Positions 8,891-17,118 of a DNA stretch of 64,000 nt are shown here, piece by piece. The first letter of the stretch is position 1; every line of letters begins with the position of its first letter. The DNA is taken from positions 310,001-374,000 of the forward strand of contig NZ_SRUZ01000003.1 of assembly GCF_004791165.1 (NCBI RefSeq). Direction: 5' to 3'. Both the position numbers and the translations under genes were made by a program. The notes beneath the pieces were generated by a model. The model was given only the letters and a program-made list of their open reading frames with translations, was not told the DNA's origin and made no database searches. The DNA comes from Mesorhizobium sp. M8A.F.Ca.ET.218.01.1.1 (lineage in GTDB: Bacteria; Pseudomonadota; Alphaproteobacteria; Rhizobiales; Rhizobiaceae).

Positions 8891-10528
8891 TCAAGGGCGG
8901 GTGATCCTATAGACCAGCAAATCATCGGAATCCACAAGCTTGGTTCCGGTCTTGTCCAGATAGTCGATGACCCCGTTATGATGCTCGACGAACAGCAGGT
9001 CTTGCTTGTCGGCGGCGTTCTTGGCCGCGCCGAACAGATCTGCGCCTTGCGCGCGCAACTCCTCGAGCTGCGCGATCGCGGTGTCGTCGTCCGCGACGAA
9101 TTTCGACCATTCGACATCGCCGCCGCCGGGCGGGAACACCCAGCCGCGCGCCCTGCTGTAGTAGACAGCCACTGGATCGCCGACCTCGGGCGCTATTGCG
9201 ACGACGAGGTCACCCGGTTGTGCCAATCTCGCCAGTTCCTCGCCGAGCAGCTTGCCATTGATGGCAACCGGCTTCTTCATTGTCTTGACGAGGGGAAAGG
9301 TCGACCACACCAGCGTCACGGCCACGATACAGATCGAGCGCAGGACCATGGCCGGCGACGGAGCGTTGCCCCATGGCAGAGTTGCCAGGACCAGTGCTCC
9401 TCGGCCGCAGAACATCGCCAACGGGACATGGAAGATGTGGTAATTCCAGGGATTGCTGGTGATCTCGCGCGCCGCCGCCAGATAGACGGCCATGGCCGCC
9501 ACCAGCCAAACATAAGGAATGGCCGAAAGTGTACGTTGTTTCTGGTTTTCGGCGGGGGGCGGCATCCAGAAGCCCACCGCGATCAGCACCATGAACGGAT
9601 AGCCGTAGAACCACCAAACCGAGGTGTTCCACACCGATTTGAAGTAGAAGCTCTCCTTGAAGAATGTCCAGAAACCGGAATCCCAGATATAACCGCTGCC
9701 CGCGACATGAAATGGCGGATAGGTTCGGCCGAGATAGATCGCCCAGCTGAAATATGCGGCGATGATGGCCAGGCTCAAAAGCCCTGACAGGAACACCCTG
9801 GTCGCCTGCTTTCGCTTCTTCTCGACAATCCAGCAAACCATCAGGTAGAAAATGACGGCGCCGGCGGCGAGCCCCGGCGGTTTCGCCAGCACGCCGAGCG
9901 AGAAACTGACGGTGGCAACCGGCAAAAGCCAGCTGCTGCCGCCGGCCCAGTACCTCGCGAAAAGCCAGACGCCTGTTGTCACCAGGGCCAACATCGACGG
10001 ATCTGGAAGAAACGAGCTGTCGATCATGATCGCCGCCGGCATCAGCGCATAGGCAAGCGCCGCCGCATGGGCATGCGTTTCGCCCCAGCATAGCGCCGTC
10101 AACCTGTGCAGAGAAAACACCGTGACCAGACCGAAGAAGGCCGCAACCATGCGGCCAAACCAGTCGTGCCAGCCGAAGAGTTGGTAGAGCAGGGCGGTCA
10201 GATAGCTGACGATCTGGAACTCGCGGCCCTGATAACTCGGCCCGGGCCCGGTCCAACTGACCTCAGGGAAGAAGATATTCCAGCTACGCTGTTGAAAATT
10301 GTCGGCCATCATTGCTGTGCTTGTCTCGCGCCAGCTGAAGACGTCGACCAGCGGCAAGGTTATGTTGTGGAACCTGAACACGATCGCGATGAACAGGATC
10401 CCCAGCAAGATAGCCGTGTCGAGGTTCAGGTAATTGCGAGCAGCCGAGCCCCAAGCAGTCGGCTGCCGCGGGTATTGCTGAACCTCGGCCTGATTTAGTT
10501 CCGGGTCGGCGCCCATTTGAAACCGCAT
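8891..10528 (-). CDS. GT-C glycosyltransferase, ArnT/PMT-like
   Basis: 545 aa integral membrane protein with about eleven helices and a C-terminal periplasmic domain (from about residue 420). The first periplasmic loop has DVFSWRET (D62, R67, E68), matching the catalytic loop of GT39/GT83 enzymes that use polyprenyl-phosphate sugars. It should transfer a sugar to an acceptor in the periplasm. First gene of the unit with the flippase-like and GtrB-like genes: make, flip and transfer a lipid-linked sugar. The acceptor may be lipid A, a polymer or a protein; the surrounding polysaccharide genes favour a glycan. Confidence 0.82.
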   Translation of the reverse strand: MRFQMGADPELNQAEVQQYPRQPTAWGSAARNYLNLDTAILLGILFIAIVFRFHNITLPLVDVFSWRETSTAMMADNFQQRSWNIFFPEVSWTGPGPSYQGREFQIVSYLTALLYQLFGWHDWFGRMVAAFFGLVTVFSLHRLTALCWGETHAHAAALAYALMPAAIMIDSSFLPDPSMLALVTTGVWLFARYWAGGSSWLLPVATVSFSLGVLAKPPGLAAGAVIFYLMVCWIVEKKRKQATRVFLSGLLSLAIIAAYFSWAIYLGRTYPPFHVAGSGYIWDSGFWTFFKESFYFKSVWNTSVWWFYGYPFMVLIAVGFWMPPPAENQKQRTLSAIPYVWLVAAMAVYLAAAREITSNPWNYHIFHVPLAMFCGRGALVLATLPWGNAPSPAMVLRSICIVAVTLVWSTFPLVKTMKKPVAINGKLLGEELARLAQPGDLVVAIAPEVGDPVAVYYSRARGWVFPPGGGDVEWSKFVADDDTAIAQLEELRAQGADLFGAAKNAADKQDLLFVEHHNGVIDYLDKTGTKLVDSDDLLVYRITRP

Positions 10529-10629
10529 CCTCTCTGACGTCTGCGGATGTTGCTTTTACACGCGATTGTCAAAGGTGAAGGAGTATACGACGCAATCCTT
10601 AATTTTGGCGAAAGCGGGCGTCGCGAAAG

Positions 10630-10658
10630 TTGACATCGCAGCTCCCGCGGCTGTTAAA
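10630..10658 (+). promoter_or_regulatory. Probable sigma-70-type promoter of DUF995-like copy 2
   Basis: TTGACA (10630-10635), 17 nt, GTTAAA (10653-10658). The spacing is ideal and the start codon at 10711 follows about 50 nt later. The TTG at 10630 is in frame with the gene but is better read as the -35 box than as a start. Confidence 0.55.
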
Positions 10659-10710
10659 TAGTTCTCAGGCCTGTCGCGCCGACAGCGCTGCCTTGGGCCA
10701 CAATACAGAC

Positions 10711-11319
10711 ATGCCAACGCCGATTGTACCGATAGCTCCGACCAGCTTGCCGCCGCTTGGCGTCGACCATCGGCCACACAACGAACCTCGTCGGACTGCA
10801 AGTTTCACGCCGCTGCTGTTTCTCTTCGCCTTCTGCGGTCAGGTGGCCCTCGCGGGAGCGACCCACGCGGCCGCCGCCAAAGACGGCGCACCTGCAAAAG
10901 CGGACAGTGCCACTGTGCCAACCCCCTATGAGTTGCAGCTTCTGTATGCCGATCGCACATGGGTGTGGAAAAACGGAGCGGCCTATTTCGCACGGGGCAA
11001 TCGACGCCTCGAGGCCTGGACGTCGGGGCAGGATTCAGCCTCTGTCGCCGAGGGCAGGTGGCTGGTGACCAAGGACGGCAAGATGTGCATGGATGTCGCC
11101 TGGCGATCCAAGAGCTACAAGGGCAAACAGCAGCGTACCTGCTATAGCCATCAGATCAAGGATGGAACCATCGAGCAGCGCAAGGATCCGGACGGGGAAT
11201 GGTACAGTTTCAAACGAACTCCCGAGGATCCCTCCGACGAACACCGAAAATTCGAACCTGGTGATACCAAGGCCGCTCAGTTTGAAGAGGCCCGTAAGTT
11301 GGTCGATTCCAAGAATTAA
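10711..11319 (+). CDS. Exported DUF995-like protein, copy 2
   Basis: About 202 aa from ATG 10711. A hydrophobic segment (SFTPLLFLFAFCGQVALAG, about residues 30-50) acts as a signal. The mature part mirrors the copy at 1615-2133: TWVWKNGAAYFA, AWTSG, G-x-W, GKMC, RTCYSHQ and PDGEWYSF. The N-terminus before the signal is unusually long, so a later start, such as the GTG that begins the VDHRPHNE segment, is possible. Diverges from the GT-C operon. Function unknown. Confidence 0.75.
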   Translation: MPTPIVPIAPTSLPPLGVDHRPHNEPRRTASFTPLLFLFAFCGQVALAGATHAAAAKDGAPAKADSATVPTPYELQLLYADRTWVWKNGAAYFARGNRRLEAWTSGQDSASVAEGRWLVTKDGKMCMDVAWRSKSYKGKQQRTCYSHQIKDGTIEQRKDPDGEWYSFKRTPEDPSDEHRKFEPGDTKAAQFEEARKLVDSKN

Positions 11320-11706
11320 GGCTGGCCAGGCTGGGCCCACGGCATGACGGGAAACGCCGTTCCTGGCTCCGTTGGCGCGTCCCCATATGGCATCGGTGAC
11401 GGCGTGTGCGGCGTGTCGGAGTCAGGCAGGCTGCTTTTGCCGGGCCTGTGAAGAAGCTTGCGAATCGCTTATAAAAGCGCGGAGCAGTCCGGCAGGAATT
11501 GCCGTCGCACCGACCGCCAAATGGTCGCATTCGATTCCTCTCTGACAGAACGACGAGACGGTGGGTACACCACCATACGGCTTTCATGAAATTTAATAAT
11601 TAGTGATGTCTAATATTCTTGTGTGATGTGCGAGTGGTCACTGAAACGACGTGAGGCGGCGCAGGCGTCGCAACGCGTCCTGGCTTTACTCAAAGGCAAG
11701 GGACAC
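11320..11706. other. 387 bp spacer before the second lipoprotein gene
   Basis: No gene seen on either strand. AT-rich at 11575-11625, which includes the shared leader element at 11598-11637. Confidence 0.5.
11598..11637 (+). promoter_or_regulatory. Leader element shared with the lipoprotein gene at 5973
   Basis: AATTAGT, CTAATAT, TGAT and GCGAGTGG occur in the same order as at 5847-5884. It lies about 70 nt before ATG 11707. Confidence 0.45.
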
Positions 11707-12126
11707 ATGGCGAACAATTCCGCAGCGGGCGTATTTCGCCCAAGCAAGAAAGCCCTCTCTATTGTTGTGGTGGCGGTGACCTCCCTGGTTGCAGGGTGTC
11801 AGGTCATGGATGCGACCAATACCGGTTCCGTCATCATCACGCCAGCCGTGCACCCGGTCCAGAGCAGGCCTCCAGTCCAGCCATTCCAAGGTGGATATGT
11901 TGTGCAGTCGCTCAGGGCCGAGCCCCAGGTCCTGATGACAAGCACCACACGGACCACTGAAAGAACTTACGCTTTTGCACCGCCGCCGGTTACAACCCCG
12001 ACGTTGGGACCTGTGAAGGTCGCTTTCGATCCCGTCGATGGCGCTACGTTCTCGGGCGGTTCGCCCTATGTCTGCAGTCCCAGCGGATTTGGCCAGCGCG
12101 CCAGTTGCCGAGCCCGCTCTCTGTGA
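11707..12126 (+). CDS. Small lipoprotein with C-terminal CxPSGFGQ signature, copy 2
   Basis: 139 aa from ATG 11707. Lys-rich start, hydrophobic stretch and lipobox (LVAGC) indicate a lipoprotein. The following QVMDATNTGS matches copy 1. A Pro/Val-rich middle leads to the C-terminal CSPSGFGQRASCRARSL with two Cys. It faces the epimerase gene tail to tail, one base apart. Function unknown. The third member (14758-14985) has the same C-terminus on a different exported scaffold. Confidence 0.8.
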   Translation: MANNSAAGVFRPSKKALSIVVVAVTSLVAGCQVMDATNTGSVIITPAVHPVQSRPPVQPFQGGYVVQSLRAEPQVLMTSTTRTTERTYAFAPPPVTTPTLGPVKVAFDPVDGATFSGGSPYVCSPSGFGQRASCRARSL

Positions 12127-12127
12127 T

Positions 12128-13153
12128 CTATCGGGCAGATGCTGCCGCCTTGCTTGGCGGCAGTGTCTCCGGTTTCGTCCGCAGCCCGAAGAATGGGGCG
12201 GCCGTCCTGACGATCGTGTCGATGTCGGAAAGCTCAGGCACAAAGCCAAGATGCGCGCGCGCCTTGCTCGGATCGGCATAGAGTTCGGCCGGGTCCCCCG
12301 GGCGCCGGGCCCTGAAGACGGCCGGGACCGGTCTTGACGTCACCCGGCTGACCGCCTGGACAATCTCCCTGATGGATACGCCTTGTCCGGTGCCGAGGTT
12401 GACCGCTAGGCTTTGTCCTCCGCCTTCCAGGTGTTGGAGAGCTTTCAGGTGGGCGCGAGCCAGGTCGCTGACATGGATGTAGTCGCGCACGCAAGTCCCG
12501 TCCGGCGTCTCATAGTCGGTGCCGAAGACCTCGATTTCATCGATGATGCCTGACGCCGCCATCAGAACCCTGGGAACCAGATGCGTTTCCGGCGTATGCC
12601 ACTCGCCGAGTTCCCCGTCGGGATCGGCCCCACAGGCGTTGAAGTAGCGCAGGATGGCAAACTTCATTCCGTATGCGGACGCATAGTCGCCGATGATCTG
12701 TTCGCCCATCAGCTTGGTACGGCCATAAGGGCTGATCGGATTTTGCGACGAACTCTCGCGAACGGGCAATGCTTCCGGCACGCCGTAGGTGGCGCAACTG
12801 CTGGAGAAAATGATGTTTTCAATGGCGTGCGCGCGTGCGGCATCGAGCACGGCGATGGTGCCCGCCACATTGGTCGAATAGTATTCGGCCGGCTGCTGGA
12901 CGGACTCGCCGACATAGGCCAGCGCCGCGAAGTGGATGACAGCGGTCGGCTGGTACGTGGCGATAGCCGCCTGCATTGCGGCACGGTCCCGGATATCGCC
13001 GACGACAAGCGGCCCCCAGGCGACGGACTTCTCGTTGCCGCGGGATAGATTGTCGAAGGCCACGGGCAGGTAACCGGCGGCGGCAAGCAGTTTGCAGGTG
13101 TGGCTGCCAATAAAGCCGGCTCCCCCTGTTACCAGGATTGCTTTCCCGGTCAT
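12128..13153 (-). CDS. galE: UDP-sugar 4-epimerase (GalE/ExoB/Uxe type)
   Basis: 341 aa extended SDR. NAD site [11 protein letters not shown] at the N-terminus; catalytic SSCATYG and Y-x-x-x-K in YGRTKLMGE. GalE-type enzymes interconvert UDP-glucose and UDP-galactose; some rhizobial members also convert UDP-xylose to UDP-arabinose. The start overlaps the stop of the UDP-xylose synthase gene (ATGA), which strongly suggests that UDP-xylose is a substrate, as for the Uxs1-Uxe pair I recall from S. meliloti. Substrate range cannot be read from sequence. Confidence 0.88.
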   Translation of the reverse strand: MTGKAILVTGGAGFIGSHTCKLLAAAGYLPVAFDNLSRGNEKSVAWGPLVVGDIRDRAAMQAAIATYQPTAVIHFAALAYVGESVQQPAEYYSTNVAGTIAVLDAARAHAIENIIFSSSCATYGVPEALPVRESSSQNPISPYGRTKLMGEQIIGDYASAYGMKFAILRYFNACGADPDGELGEWHTPETHLVPRVLMAASGIIDEIEVFGTDYETPDGTCVRDYIHVSDLARAHLKALQHLEGGGQSLAVNLGTGQGVSIREIVQAVSRVTSRPVPAVFRARRPGDPAELYADPSKARAHLGFVPELSDIDTIVRTAAPFFGLRTKPETLPPSKAAASAR

Positions 13154-14199
13154 GAAGCCGCCGCGGCGCCCTTGGCCAGCCGCCTTCCGTAGAGCAGGGT
13201 GTCGAAATAGTCGACGGTATGCGCGAGCCCCTGGGCCAAATTGATCCTCGGCTCCCAACCGAGATTGTTCCTGGCGAAGGAAATGTCCGGCTTGCGCTGC
13301 CTGGGATCGTCGATCGGCAGTGGCCGATGCACGATCTTTGATCTGGAATTGGTGTAGCCCACGACCAGCGTCGCGAGTTCCATGATGGTGAATTCGCCGG
13401 GATTGCCGAGGTTGACCGGGTGGGTAGGGGCACTCGGCGCGTTCATCAGCCGCATGAAGCCCTCGATCAGGTCGTCGGCGTAGCAGAAGGAACGGGTCTG
13501 CAAGCCGCTGCCATAGACGGTCAGGTCTTCGCCGCGCAACGCCTGGACGATGAAGTTCGAGACGACGCGCCCGTCGTCGGGCTGCATGCGGCGGCCGTAG
13601 GTGTTGAAGATGCGGGCAACGCGAATATCGAGGCCATATGTCCTCGAATAGTCGAAGAACAGGGTTTCGGCCGAGCGTTTGCCTTCATCATAGCAGGACC
13701 GCGGTCCGTGCGTGTTGACATTGCCGAAATAGCTTTCGGGTTGCGGGTGCACGAAGGGATCGCCGTAGACCTCGGACGTGGAGGCCTGGAATATCTTGGC
13801 GTTGTTGCGACGCGCCAGTTCCAACAGGTTCAGCGCGCCAAGCACGCTCGTCTTGAAGGTATGGATCGGATCTGCCTGGTAGTGTGGCGGAGAAGCGGGG
13901 CAGGCGAGATTGTAGATCTCGTCGAACCGGAGGTCCAAGGTCAATGGATCGACGATGTCGTGCTCGATGCAGCTGAATCTCGGATCGTGCAGCAGCGCAT
14001 TGAGATTGTATCTTTTGCCGGTATGGAAATTGTCCACCGCGACGACGTCGTATCCGTCCTGCAAAAGACGTTCGCACAGGTGCGATCCCAGGAAGCCAGC
14101 GCCCCCGGCGACCAGAGCCCGGCTTCGGTTGTGGCCCTTGCCGTTGCCCTCTTGGTCGTTCCTGGAACCAAGTTTCAGAACCTTTACGACCTTACTCAT
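13150..14199 (-). CDS. uxs: UDP-glucuronate decarboxylase (UDP-xylose synthase)
   Basis: 349 aa. After an unusual basic 25-residue extension comes GGAGFLGSH (NAD site), then [20 protein letters not shown] with the catalytic Y-x-x-x-K, and [10 protein letters not shown], all typical of UXS. It converts UDP-glucuronate to UDP-xylose and CO2. First gene of a two-gene operon with the epimerase, so UDP-xylose and UDP-arabinose are the likely products. A CtrA-like box and a good promoter lie about 280 nt upstream. Confidence 0.92.
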   Translation of the reverse strand: MSKVVKVLKLGSRNDQEGNGKGHNRSRALVAGGAGFLGSHLCERLLQDGYDVVAVDNFHTGKRYNLNALLHDPRFSCIEHDIVDPLTLDLRFDEIYNLACPASPPHYQADPIHTFKTSVLGALNLLELARRNNAKIFQASTSEVYGDPFVHPQPESYFGNVNTHGPRSCYDEGKRSAETLFFDYSRTYGLDIRVARIFNTYGRRMQPDDGRVVSNFIVQALRGEDLTVYGSGLQTRSFCYADDLIEGFMRLMNAPSAPTHPVNLGNPGEFTIMELATLVVGYTNSRSKIVHRPLPIDDPRQRKPDISFARNNLGWEPRINLAQGLAHTVDYFDTLLYGRRLAKGAAAAS

Positions 14200-14757
14200 T
14201 CAGTCCTCCTACGCACCGCAACACTACCCGTCGGGCCGGGGCAAAGCACTGCCCGGCCACGTTCTTGAAACGCGGCAATCCTCCGCATCCGCGGATCGCC
14301 ATCATTGATGCGCGCTTGTCATTTTCTGAGTTTGCGGAGCCACTGCCGCGCGGCTTCTATGCTGCCGTTCAGCAGTCCATGCGCCCCGAGATCGCGATCA
14401 CGCGCTTGGTGCCATCATCGCCGATTGCTCGCCCAAATTGCACATCCCAACGAATTGAAAATATACCTGTGGAAATTCCAGTCAACTAAATTAGCGATTT
14501 CTTAACCAATTGTGTTTGCCAATGGTTAATCATGAGGCGGCACGCCCGCTAGTCGCGTGCAGGTGGCCGTGGGCGCGGTTCCTCATTTTGAATCAGCATA
14601 TTGGCTCGACCGCGAAGAGATTCCACATGCCACGGCGAGCTGTTCTCGGGCGCGCCATCAAAAAGCTTGATATCGAGGAATGCCGGGAAGTGCCCTCGTG
14701 AGGCACTGGGATGCGCAGCCCCGGAGAACTACCCGAATGAAGAAGGTTCAGAACGAT
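14200..14757. other. 558 bp intergenic region upstream of uxs
   Basis: No gene supported. It holds the uxs promoter elements at 14458-14505 and an AT-rich tract at 14440-14535. A TTAACCAT half-site, read towards uxs, lies at 14522-14529. The rest has no structure I can name. Confidence 0.55.
14458..14505 (-). promoter_or_regulatory. Putative CtrA box and promoter of the uxs-epimerase operon
   Basis: Read towards uxs: TTAA (14505-14502), 7 nt, CTAA (one mismatch to TTAA), 5 nt, TTGACT (14485-14480), 16 nt, TATTTT (14463-14458). The segment TAATTTAGTTGACT is identical to that in the GT2 promoter. A good sigma-70 promoter in its own right. Confidence 0.58.
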
Positions 14758-14985
14758 TCAAATCTTCAGGTTGCAATGAGATTGTTGCCCAAATCCGCTC
14801 GGGCTGCAGACGTAAACATTCGGTTGTGAAAACCTTGCCAGTATCGCTTTGTGAATGGAATCCGCATCGCAGCTGGCAGTGGCGCAGGGCAGACCAACAG
14901 TCAAAATTAGAAGGCAAAATCGGCCCGCGGGAATAAGGTTTAATCCCGATTTCTTTTCGTCGGGCCGCCCGTGATCTCTGTGCAT
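14758..14985 (-). CDS. Small exported protein with C-terminal CxPSGFGQ signature, copy 3
   Basis: 75 aa from the ATG at 14985, chosen because AGGGAC lies 7-8 nt upstream. A hydrophobic stretch (FCLLILTVGLPCATAS) is a likely signal peptide. The mature peptide is only about 35 residues and ends CSPSGFGQQSHCNLKI, the same signature as the lipoproteins at 5973 and 11707. The signature ties it to the family despite no other similarity. Function unknown. Confidence 0.65.
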   Translation of the reverse strand: MHRDHGRPDEKKSGLNLIPAGRFCLLILTVGLPCATASCDADSIHKAILARFSQPNVYVCSPSGFGQQSHCNLKI

Positions 14986-15172
14986 TCGAGGTCCCTCATC
15001 CGTAAAGATGCGAGGCGACATTCCCCTTTCAGGCGCGTCGAATTTATAGTGGAATGCCGGCTATCTCGGCAATGGCATTTGAGGGCTTAGGCAGGCTCTT
15101 GTCTATTGCGCGATCACGCATTCGGGTTGAACGCAGCACTGGTGTGCGAGCCGTAAAATGGCCGAGGCTGAC

Positions 15173-15198
15173 GATGGCCCGCTTCGCTGCGGGCCATC
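15173..15198. terminator. Strong stem-loop, possible terminator
   Basis: GATGGCCCGC pairs perfectly with GCGGGCCATC around a TTCGCT loop. It lies 60 nt past the stop of the AhpD-like gene (15259). There is no U-tract on that strand, so it may instead be a REP-type hairpin. Confidence 0.4.
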
Positions 15199-15258
15199 CC
15201 AGCCCTTTTGTCGAGTGTGATGGATCTCTCTTGAAGCAGGCCAGGCTTGCCAGCGGGC

Positions 15259-15726
15259 TTACTGCCCGCCCATTTCCTTCTTGAATGTATCGAAATCGAC
15301 CTGCATGCCGTTGAAGATTGTGCTCCAGTGGCGGGTCAGCGCCGCCATCGCCACGGCTTCCTGGATCTCCTCGTCGGTTGCGCCGGCGCGCTTGGCGTCC
15401 TGCGTGTCCGACCAGATGCAGTAGGTGCAAGGGATCTGTGCCGCCACGGCTAGGGAGATCAGCGACTTGACCTTGGGCGGCAGCGCCGTCTTGTCGCTGA
15501 GTTCGATGGCCTTGACCTCGGCCCAGGCACCGGGCAGACCGGTTTTGGGAAACTGTTTCACAAAGCTCGGTACACCGCCCATGGTCGACTGTATGTCCTT
15601 GAGGGTGGCATCATAGTCGTCGGCACGGGCCAGCCCGGTGCCGAGCGACAGCACGCAGGCGGCGGCGAACAGGAAAGCACGATGGGACGAAGACTGTATG
15701 GATTTGACGATGCGATGGTACGACAT
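15259..15726 (-). CDS. Exported carboxymuconolactone-decarboxylase/AhpD-like protein
   Basis: 155 aa with a signal peptide (about 15-35, ARA cleavage). The mature part is an AhpD-like helical domain with C100-x-x-C103 in PCTYCIW, the redox pair of the family. The His normally found four residues after the second Cys is replaced (SD). Most AhpD-like proteins are cytosolic, so export is unusual and points to periplasmic thiol chemistry. GAGGAGA ribosome site. It diverges from a TetR gene across two operator-like palindromes and is the likely regulated target. Confidence 0.8.
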   Translation of the reverse strand: MSYHRIVKSIQSSSHRAFLFAAACVLSLGTGLARADDYDATLKDIQSTMGGVPSFVKQFPKTGLPGAWAEVKAIELSDKTALPPKVKSLISLAVAAQIPCTYCIWSDTQDAKRAGATDEEIQEAVAMAALTRHWSTIFNGMQVDFDTFKKEMGGQ

Positions 15727-15750
15727 GGTTTCTCCTCTGGCCTTTGCTAG

Positions 15751-15796
15751 CCTTACGATGTAAGGTGATCGTGAAAATGAACCTTACACTGTAAGC
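15751..15796. promoter_or_regulatory. Tandem TetR-type operators
   Basis: Two palindromes of the same design: CCTTAC-GAT-GTAAGG (15751-15765) and CCTTAC-ACT-GTAAGC (15782-15796). Their centres are 31 bp apart, about three helical turns. They lie between the divergent AhpD-like and TetR genes and are the obvious sites for that TetR. Confidence 0.7.
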
Positions 15797-15812
15797 TGTC
15801 AGGCCAGCGCTA

Positions 15813-16490
15813 ATGGATCAATCAATCAAGAAAAAGAGAGCACGCGGGCGTCTGTCCCGCGAAATGATCGAGGACGCGGCTTTCGAGGTGATCGAGAGGG
15901 AGGGGCTTTCCGGCTTTTCGATGCGCAAGCTCGCCGCTGCGCTCGGCTGCGAGGCGATGAGCATCTACCATCACTTTCCCTCAGTGGCGCATCTGCACGA
16001 AGCGCTGGTCGACCGGCTGATCGGTGCGCTCGAAATCCCCGACGCCAGCCTTCCCTGGCGGCAAAGAATGCGCATCGCCATTGAGGATTTTCGCCGCATC
16101 GGCCGCGACCATCCCGCCTATTCCAGTTTCATCGTTACCTATCGGATGAACTCGCCGACTTGCCTTGCCTGGTTGAACGGCATTATCGGCTTGTTCAAGG
16201 ACGGCGGCTTCGACACTGAACTCAGCGCGCGGCTGTTCCGCACCGTCGGATACTATCTGATGGGCGCGGTGCTGGACGAGAATGCGGGCTATTCCAGAGG
16301 CCCGTCCGCGGTGAACACGGTCAGCGACGAGCAATTGGCCAGGGACTATCCAAATGTCATGGCAGCCGGGCGCTTTTTTGGTGCCGCCGAATTCGACAAG
16401 ACATTCGAACTCGGCCTCGACATGGTGCTGGACGAAATGGAGCGCCTGCGCGACGGTGCGAATGCAAGCCAGCCGTCCGGCAAGGTTTGA
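15813..16490 (+). CDS. TetR/AcrR-family regulator
   Basis: 225 aa. The helix-turn-helix is at about residues 15-60 (LSREMIEDAAFEVI, then FSMRKLAAALGCEAMSIYHHF). The C-terminal half is a ligand-binding helical domain of the TetR_C_1 kind. Probably represses the divergent exported AhpD-like gene and itself through the two operators in between. The membrane protein gene at 16510 follows after 19 bp and may be co-transcribed. Ligand unknown. Confidence 0.88.
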   Translation: MDQSIKKKRARGRLSREMIEDAAFEVIEREGLSGFSMRKLAAALGCEAMSIYHHFPSVAHLHEALVDRLIGALEIPDASLPWRQRMRIAIEDFRRIGRDHPAYSSFIVTYRMNSPTCLAWLNGIIGLFKDGGFDTELSARLFRTVGYYLMGAVLDENAGYSRGPSAVNTVSDEQLARDYPNVMAAGRFFGAAEFDKTFELGLDMVLDEMERLRDGANASQPSGKV

Positions 16491-16509
16491 TTGCAAGGTG
16501 ACCGCCTGA

Positions 16510-17118
16510 ATGCGCTTTCTGTTTGTCCTGATCCTGTTGGCCGGCACCGGCATCGGTCTCATCTACCCCTGGGCGATGACGAATTTCTCCGGTCGCGAAA
16601 TCGGCACCTGGCGGGTCTATGAGCAAGGCCGGTTCAGGCCGTTGACCGTATCGCTCAAAGGTCGAGATGCGCCGGTGCGGGTGCTGGTGGACCTGACGGC
16701 AAGGGCCGAACGCATCGTTTCGCAGCAGCGCACGGTGTTGACGCTGACCGCGGCCACCAATGGCCGCACGGTGCTTGCCTCGACGCTGCAGTTCAACCAC
16801 GTGGACAATCCGCGCCAGGCCAGCCCGCAACTGCCCGACAAGATCTTTCGCGACGAAGCTGGCCTGATTGCCACTGTCAACCCTGGCGCCTACGTCTTCA
16901 CCGTCGGCCCGGGCGACGCCGACGACATACCGATGCGAGCGGTCGACCTTGTCTTGCGCTCCGGCGTCGGGGAAATCGACGGCCGCTCGCGGCCGATAGG
17001 CTTCTCGCTGATGGCGGTCGGCTTGATCGGCTTCCTGCTGTCCTTGCGTTCCGGTGGCGGACGACCGGAAAATCCGAACTCGCAGCCGCCTCCACGCTGG
17101 GGCAGGGGTCCCACGTGA
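16510..17118 (+). CDS. Conserved membrane protein of unknown function
   Basis: 202 aa. N-terminal helix (about 2-23), a predicted beta-rich periplasmic domain (about 30-155), a second helix (about 162-182) and a short Pro-rich tail. No motif recognised. Its stop overlaps the rlmJ start (GTGA), so translation is coupled, though the functions appear unrelated. Confidence 0.7.
   Translation: MRFLFVLILLAGTGIGLIYPWAMTNFSGREIGTWRVYEQGRFRPLTVSLKGRDAPVRVLVDLTARAERIVSQQRTVLTLTAATNGRTVLASTLQFNHVDNPRQASPQLPDKIFRDEAGLIATVNPGAYVFTVGPGDADDIPMRAVDLVLRSGVGEIDGRSRPIGFSLMAVGLIGFLLSLRSGGGRPENPNSQPPPRWGRGPT

Noticed and set aside
13420..14268. 282-codon open frame antisense to uxs
   Set aside because: UXS motifs on the other strand are complete; the antisense product has no recognisable feature.
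14265..14757. Several 60-110 codon frames in the region upstream of uxs
   Set aside because: No ribosome sites, no signal or domain features, and overlap with promoter elements.
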